This document shows, in pieces, positions 26,672-29,976 of a stretch of DNA of 29,976 nucleotides (position 1 is its first letter; each line of letters opens with the position of its first letter). A model generated the notes under the pieces. It saw only the letters and a program-made list of their open reading frames with translations, searched no databases and had not been told where the DNA came from. The position numbers and the translations under genes are program-made. Source of the DNA: Purshia tridentata (Eukaryota > Streptophyta > Magnoliopsida > Rosales > Rosaceae); NCBI GenBank assembly GCA_003254885.1, contig QANT01002513.1, forward strand, positions 1 to 29,976, written 5' to 3'.

Positions 26672-26991
26672 GTGAGTGCCTTTGAGCTTGCATATCTGGG
26701 AGATGTAACATTGTAATGCTTATATTGTAATTTTGTAAGTCTTACCTCATATGTGACAGAATGCATAGTATATGCATCTTATAGAATACTTGTTTTGAAA
26801 GGTTCATCTTAATTTCAAAATGTAATGATTACAATGACTAAAGATGATGTTCCTATGTTTTTCTCCCTATTATTTTTTGCTATCTTATGTGATGTTTTTC
26901 TTGTTGATCAACCAAGCTGTAGTTTTTCTTACGATTGATGTCTTATATTTTTTGATTTGATTTAAAGGTTTTGAAGCAATCAAGTATTCAG

Positions 26992-28012
26992 GTGAATATT
27001 AAAGTGGACTAGTCCTTAGTTTGATCATCACTCAGTGGTGGCCCCAAAGGTTTGATTTTCTTGCTCTGTCCCTGGTCTCTCTAGTTTTCTTTCTTATTTA
27101 AACAAAAACAAAGAGATAAGCCTTTGTATAGATTATTATGGAAGATTGTTGCTTCTTCGGTCCTCTTTTATTATTGAGAGTTAGAAACTGACAGCCAATA
27201 GATAAATATTTGGTCATGATTTATGAAGGTACTAATAACCTCTGCAATTTGATTAAAATGTTGCAAAAAAAATTTCACTTGCATTTTGCTAATTTAATTA
27301 TATATGATATCATGAATTGAGCTGAAGCTCATCTTATTCCTCGTACATAAATGGTTCACATGTTAAGCACTTTTAAAAATAGAATGATGATATGACATGT
27401 AGGAACCAGTTAGAGATGGTGGCAGACTTCAACTTAATTGCGCTGACCAGAAAAATGGTGGGAAAGACTTTCACTAAATTTTCTAGATATTGTTAATGTA
27501 GAGATAGCATAGTAACCCTGTAACATGTAGCACTATCAAACCAAAAAGATTTTGCAGTATCTTCTGCATTTGTGAGCTTTTTTCACATGCTAGGAATTAT
27601 AGAAGTAATGCTGCATTAGAATTCTGAAGGAGGTAGTCTATGCTGTTTATATGAAGAGTAACCATCTCGATTTAGTTTATTTGGTTTTATAATTTAGTTT
27701 ATTGTAATTTCATATTGATTGATTTAATATATAGATATGTAAGGCTTTCTGCCAATTTTTTACATATATTAGAAATTTTAAGTGAGGCTATGATTGCTAC
27801 TCTTTGCCAGTAACAATAAGGTGATTATTACCATTTGAAAATAATATTAAGGTGATTGCTACTATTCGACAATATCAATATTTAAAATACAGAAGAAAAA
27901 GAGCTTTTATGCTATTTTTGATATGTTTATACAAAAGAAAATATGTAAAATTTATATAAGTTTACTTTATTTTTTTATTTTCTCAAAGCTACTGTATAGC
28001 AATTCCGCTACA
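26992..28012. other. AT-rich intergenic DNA
   Basis: No coding frame, structured RNA or named repeat is recognised in this kilobase. It contains many short A and T runs. Its right end provides the target site of the MITE. Confidence 0.5.
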
Positions 28013-28020
28013 GTAACGCC

Positions 28021-28412
28021 TGGGGATGGCAATTATCCTCATCCCCGTCAAGCCCCACAGGGCCTCGCCCCAATTAAGCAGGTATGGTAATACCACTCCC
28101 CGCCTCGCCCCGCTCTATATACTAGTTTAATTTAATAAATATATTATATAATATTAATTTTATAATTATATTTCAATTTTTATTATTATTTTGAATCTAA
28201 TAGTGTTATAATTTAATTTAATGATATTTTAATGTAATATGTGTATGTTAGTGTATTTATCTATATTATATTATATATTTGTGTTGATTTAGTATTATTT
28301 AATAAGAAAAAAAGTAAAAAAAAAAAAAAAAAGATATGGGGACCCTATATACCCAACAGGACGGGGATGGTATTGGCAAACCCGAACCCGCCCAGCCCTG
28401 TTACTATCCCTA
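28021..28412. mobile_element. hAT-like MITE, 392 bp, with 8-bp target duplication
   Basis: GTAACGCC occurs directly at both borders (28013-28020 and 28413-28420). The ends are imperfect inverted repeats: TGGGGATGGCAAT on the left versus TAGGGATAGTAAC on the right, reverse-complemented (9 of 13 match). An 8-bp duplication and a YAGGGRTGGCAA-like terminus are features of the hAT superfamily. The body has GC-rich subterminal C/G tracts (ccccgcctcgccccgc; ggacggggatgg), a very AT-rich core and an A-rich run near 28305-28333. It has no coding capacity. Confidence 0.8.
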
Positions 28413-28420
28413 GTAACGCC

Positions 28421-29477
28421 ATCTCGTTACTATAGCTCTTGATTTTAAAAAAAAGGGCCGGCAAGGTTATGTATTTCCGTGTTTGGGCTTACTGAATAGT
28501 AAAAGTATCCAAATGAACTTATTAAAAAAAATATAATGTGTGTTAATATTTTCGTTTCTTCTACTCGATCTCTTCAGTTAAGCTTTGTTGTCATAGGTGG
28601 GTTAAGGTTTTTTGGGGTGGTTTTCTTGTGGTAGACTATGGAAACATATTTCTCTCATTAACTGTGACCCATATTTCACTAGGAATTTGAATTTTTTTGG
28701 TTATGGACTTAAGAAACATAAAAGAAATATAAATGAAATTAAGTTAAGTCGTTGAACCCCTATAAAGTTTTTCTTAATTTATTTTAGAGACAAAAATAAA
28801 TTTTAATTTCGAAATTCATGAAAATTTATTTGAGGCCATGAGGATTATTGTTGAATCAATTTTAATTATTAAGGATATCTTGGAATCATTTTAGTAATGT
28901 TGGAATTTATGAGAATAATACTTAGGAGCCCAAATCTTGATATTGAGGTGTTGAGAAAAGTACAAATGTTGATGTTCAGGAATTTATTAGAATTTACCTG
29001 TCTTGTTAACACTTGCTAGGCACCTTGTCAGTGCATCCAGCCAATCCGTTGTGCCACATGGGCATGTGTTAGCGCCATGTTAGCAAATCAATTTAATTTC
29101 TCTTCTTCCTGTTTTTTAATATTTTTCAAATTTCAGAAATTTGCAAAAAATAGCTTAGGACTCAAAAATTTCATGAAAAATTATATGGACTTCTGAGATT
29201 GAGTACTAATTTTCTATGACCTCAAAATTATTAAATCACTTTAAAAAATTATGAAAAATCCTCCTTTGATAATTTAATTCCAAAAAATGAAAATAAACTT
29301 AATAATTCAAACTCTTGAATTTTACTTTCACATAACTAAACTCTAAAACTATGAGCAAAGGTTCAAGTTAGTTAAACAAGAGTAAGGAAACCTTTAATTA
29401 CTTTAAGCAAACCTTATGAACAAGTCGAAAAATTTAAATAGCAAAACATATATAACCCGAAAATTTAGGGTGTTACA
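28421..29477 (-). repeat. Possible LTR-like repeat, one end visible near 29477
   Basis: The right edge reads ttagggtgttaca, so the minus strand starts TGTAACACCCTAAAT, a start seen in many plant gypsy LTRs. Leftward the sequence is AT-rich with caaatttcagaaatttgc-like blocks and no coding frame. The other end and a target duplication were not identified. The extent to the left is arbitrary, limited by the MITE. Confidence 0.3.
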
Positions 29478-29731
29478 CACACAACTGTGGTGTCCTAAGT
29501 CTAGGGACCAATTACATTATTATGGCTTTATGAATTTATGATTATAAAAATCCCATACACTTATTAAACTCTATATCTCTTAGACAAGTGCGCTTAATAA
29601 GCATATGGATATCAACTACATAGTATTATTGATTTTAAATTTTGGTGACATAATAGAATTAGGGTTTATGAAAGAAACAAATTATAGAAAAAGATAAGTG
29701 GGTGAGATGATAGTAAGGAGTGTAATTTCGG

Positions 29732-29976
29732 TAATTTCGGCGAAATTTCGCCGAAATTATTGTTTTTTAAGGGGTCCGATACGAAATCATCAAATTACCC
29801 AGTTTTCGGTAAAATTTCGGTCGAAATTTAAAACAGCTTAACAGTTAAAAACGGCAAAATATCGCGATAAAGGGACGAAATTTCGACGAAATTTCGATAT
29901 TTTCGTTAATAAACCCAGGCTCCCAGCTGCTGCCCAGTGCGTGCCCAGTCCCTTTTTCTGCGAAATTTCCTCTCTC
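29732..29976. repeat. Palindrome-rich TTTCG/CGAAA repeat at the window edge
   Basis: A perfect 28-bp palindrome (29732-29759, core GGCGAAATTTCGCC) is followed by many further CGAAATTTCG or TTTCGG/CGAAA blocks to the end of the window (for example near 29815, 29877, 29890 and 29960). No coding frame is visible. This looks like the terminal or subterminal part of a DNA transposon or a foldback repeat that continues beyond 29976. The family was not identified. Confidence 0.55.

Overview
The window is nuclear DNA from a flowering plant, probably a eudicot. The evidence is AT-rich spacers, short GT-AG introns, plant Ty3/gypsy retrotransposons, a broken plant GH17 beta-1,3-glucanase gene and hAT-family relics. 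The species cannot be named from the sequence. No complete host gene is visible. Almost everything recognisable is mobile DNA in various states of decay.

Layout. Positions 1-201 look like the end of one repeat that interrupts a GH17/X8 glucanase pseudogene (about 193-917, minus strand). An unclassified 1.1-kb repeat (918-2029) follows. From 2030 to 23229 lies a head-to-tail array of Tat-lineage Ty3/gypsy elements, all with gag-pol on the minus strand: LTR A (2030-2568), internal region 1, LTR B (12579-13072), internal region 2, LTR C (22382-22913) and a truncated LTR D (about 22945-23229). The middle LTR is shared by both elements. A decayed hAT-type transposase gene of the zinc-finger MYM1-like group lies at 23873-26244 (plus). 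Next come a weak candidate for the first exon of a host gene (26489-26671), AT-rich DNA with nothing recognisable, a 392-bp hAT-like MITE with an exact 8-bp target duplication (28021-28412), a possible minus-oriented LTR-like repeat ending near 29477, and a palindrome-rich TTTCG/CGAAA repeat at the right edge.

How the retroelement genes work together. On the minus strand each element reads PBS, gag, a CHHC zinc knuckle, an aspartic protease with a DGGS active site, an in-frame TAG, reverse transcriptase, a degenerate first RNase H, a second archaeal-type RNase H and a DD35E integrase. In both copies the TAG lies in the exact context TAG-CAA-TTA, the classic plant-virus readthrough context, so pol is probably made by stop-codon suppression. 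Between integrase and the 3' LTR, on the opposite strand, each element carries two extra genes. Gene A has an upstream TATA-like box and a small phase-0 intron; it encodes a 661-aa protein in copy 2 resembling the 'putative gypsy-type transposon' (Transposase_28) family. Gene B has its own TATAAATA box and AATAAA signal and encodes about 187 aa. The sense-strand 3' untranslated region contains a TTCGA-rich tandem repeat of about 65 bp.

State of preservation. Gag-pol is broken in both copies. In copy 1 the damage is tandem duplications (167, 103 and 242 bp, all frame-changing) plus nonsense codons; in copy 2 it is mainly C-to-T or G-to-A nonsense codons and 1-bp frameshifts. Antisense gene A is intact in copy 2 and gene B is intact in copy 1. 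The two single-base Ns (2099, 10545) and the divergent tandem duplications mean assembly error should be excluded before biological readings are taken literally.
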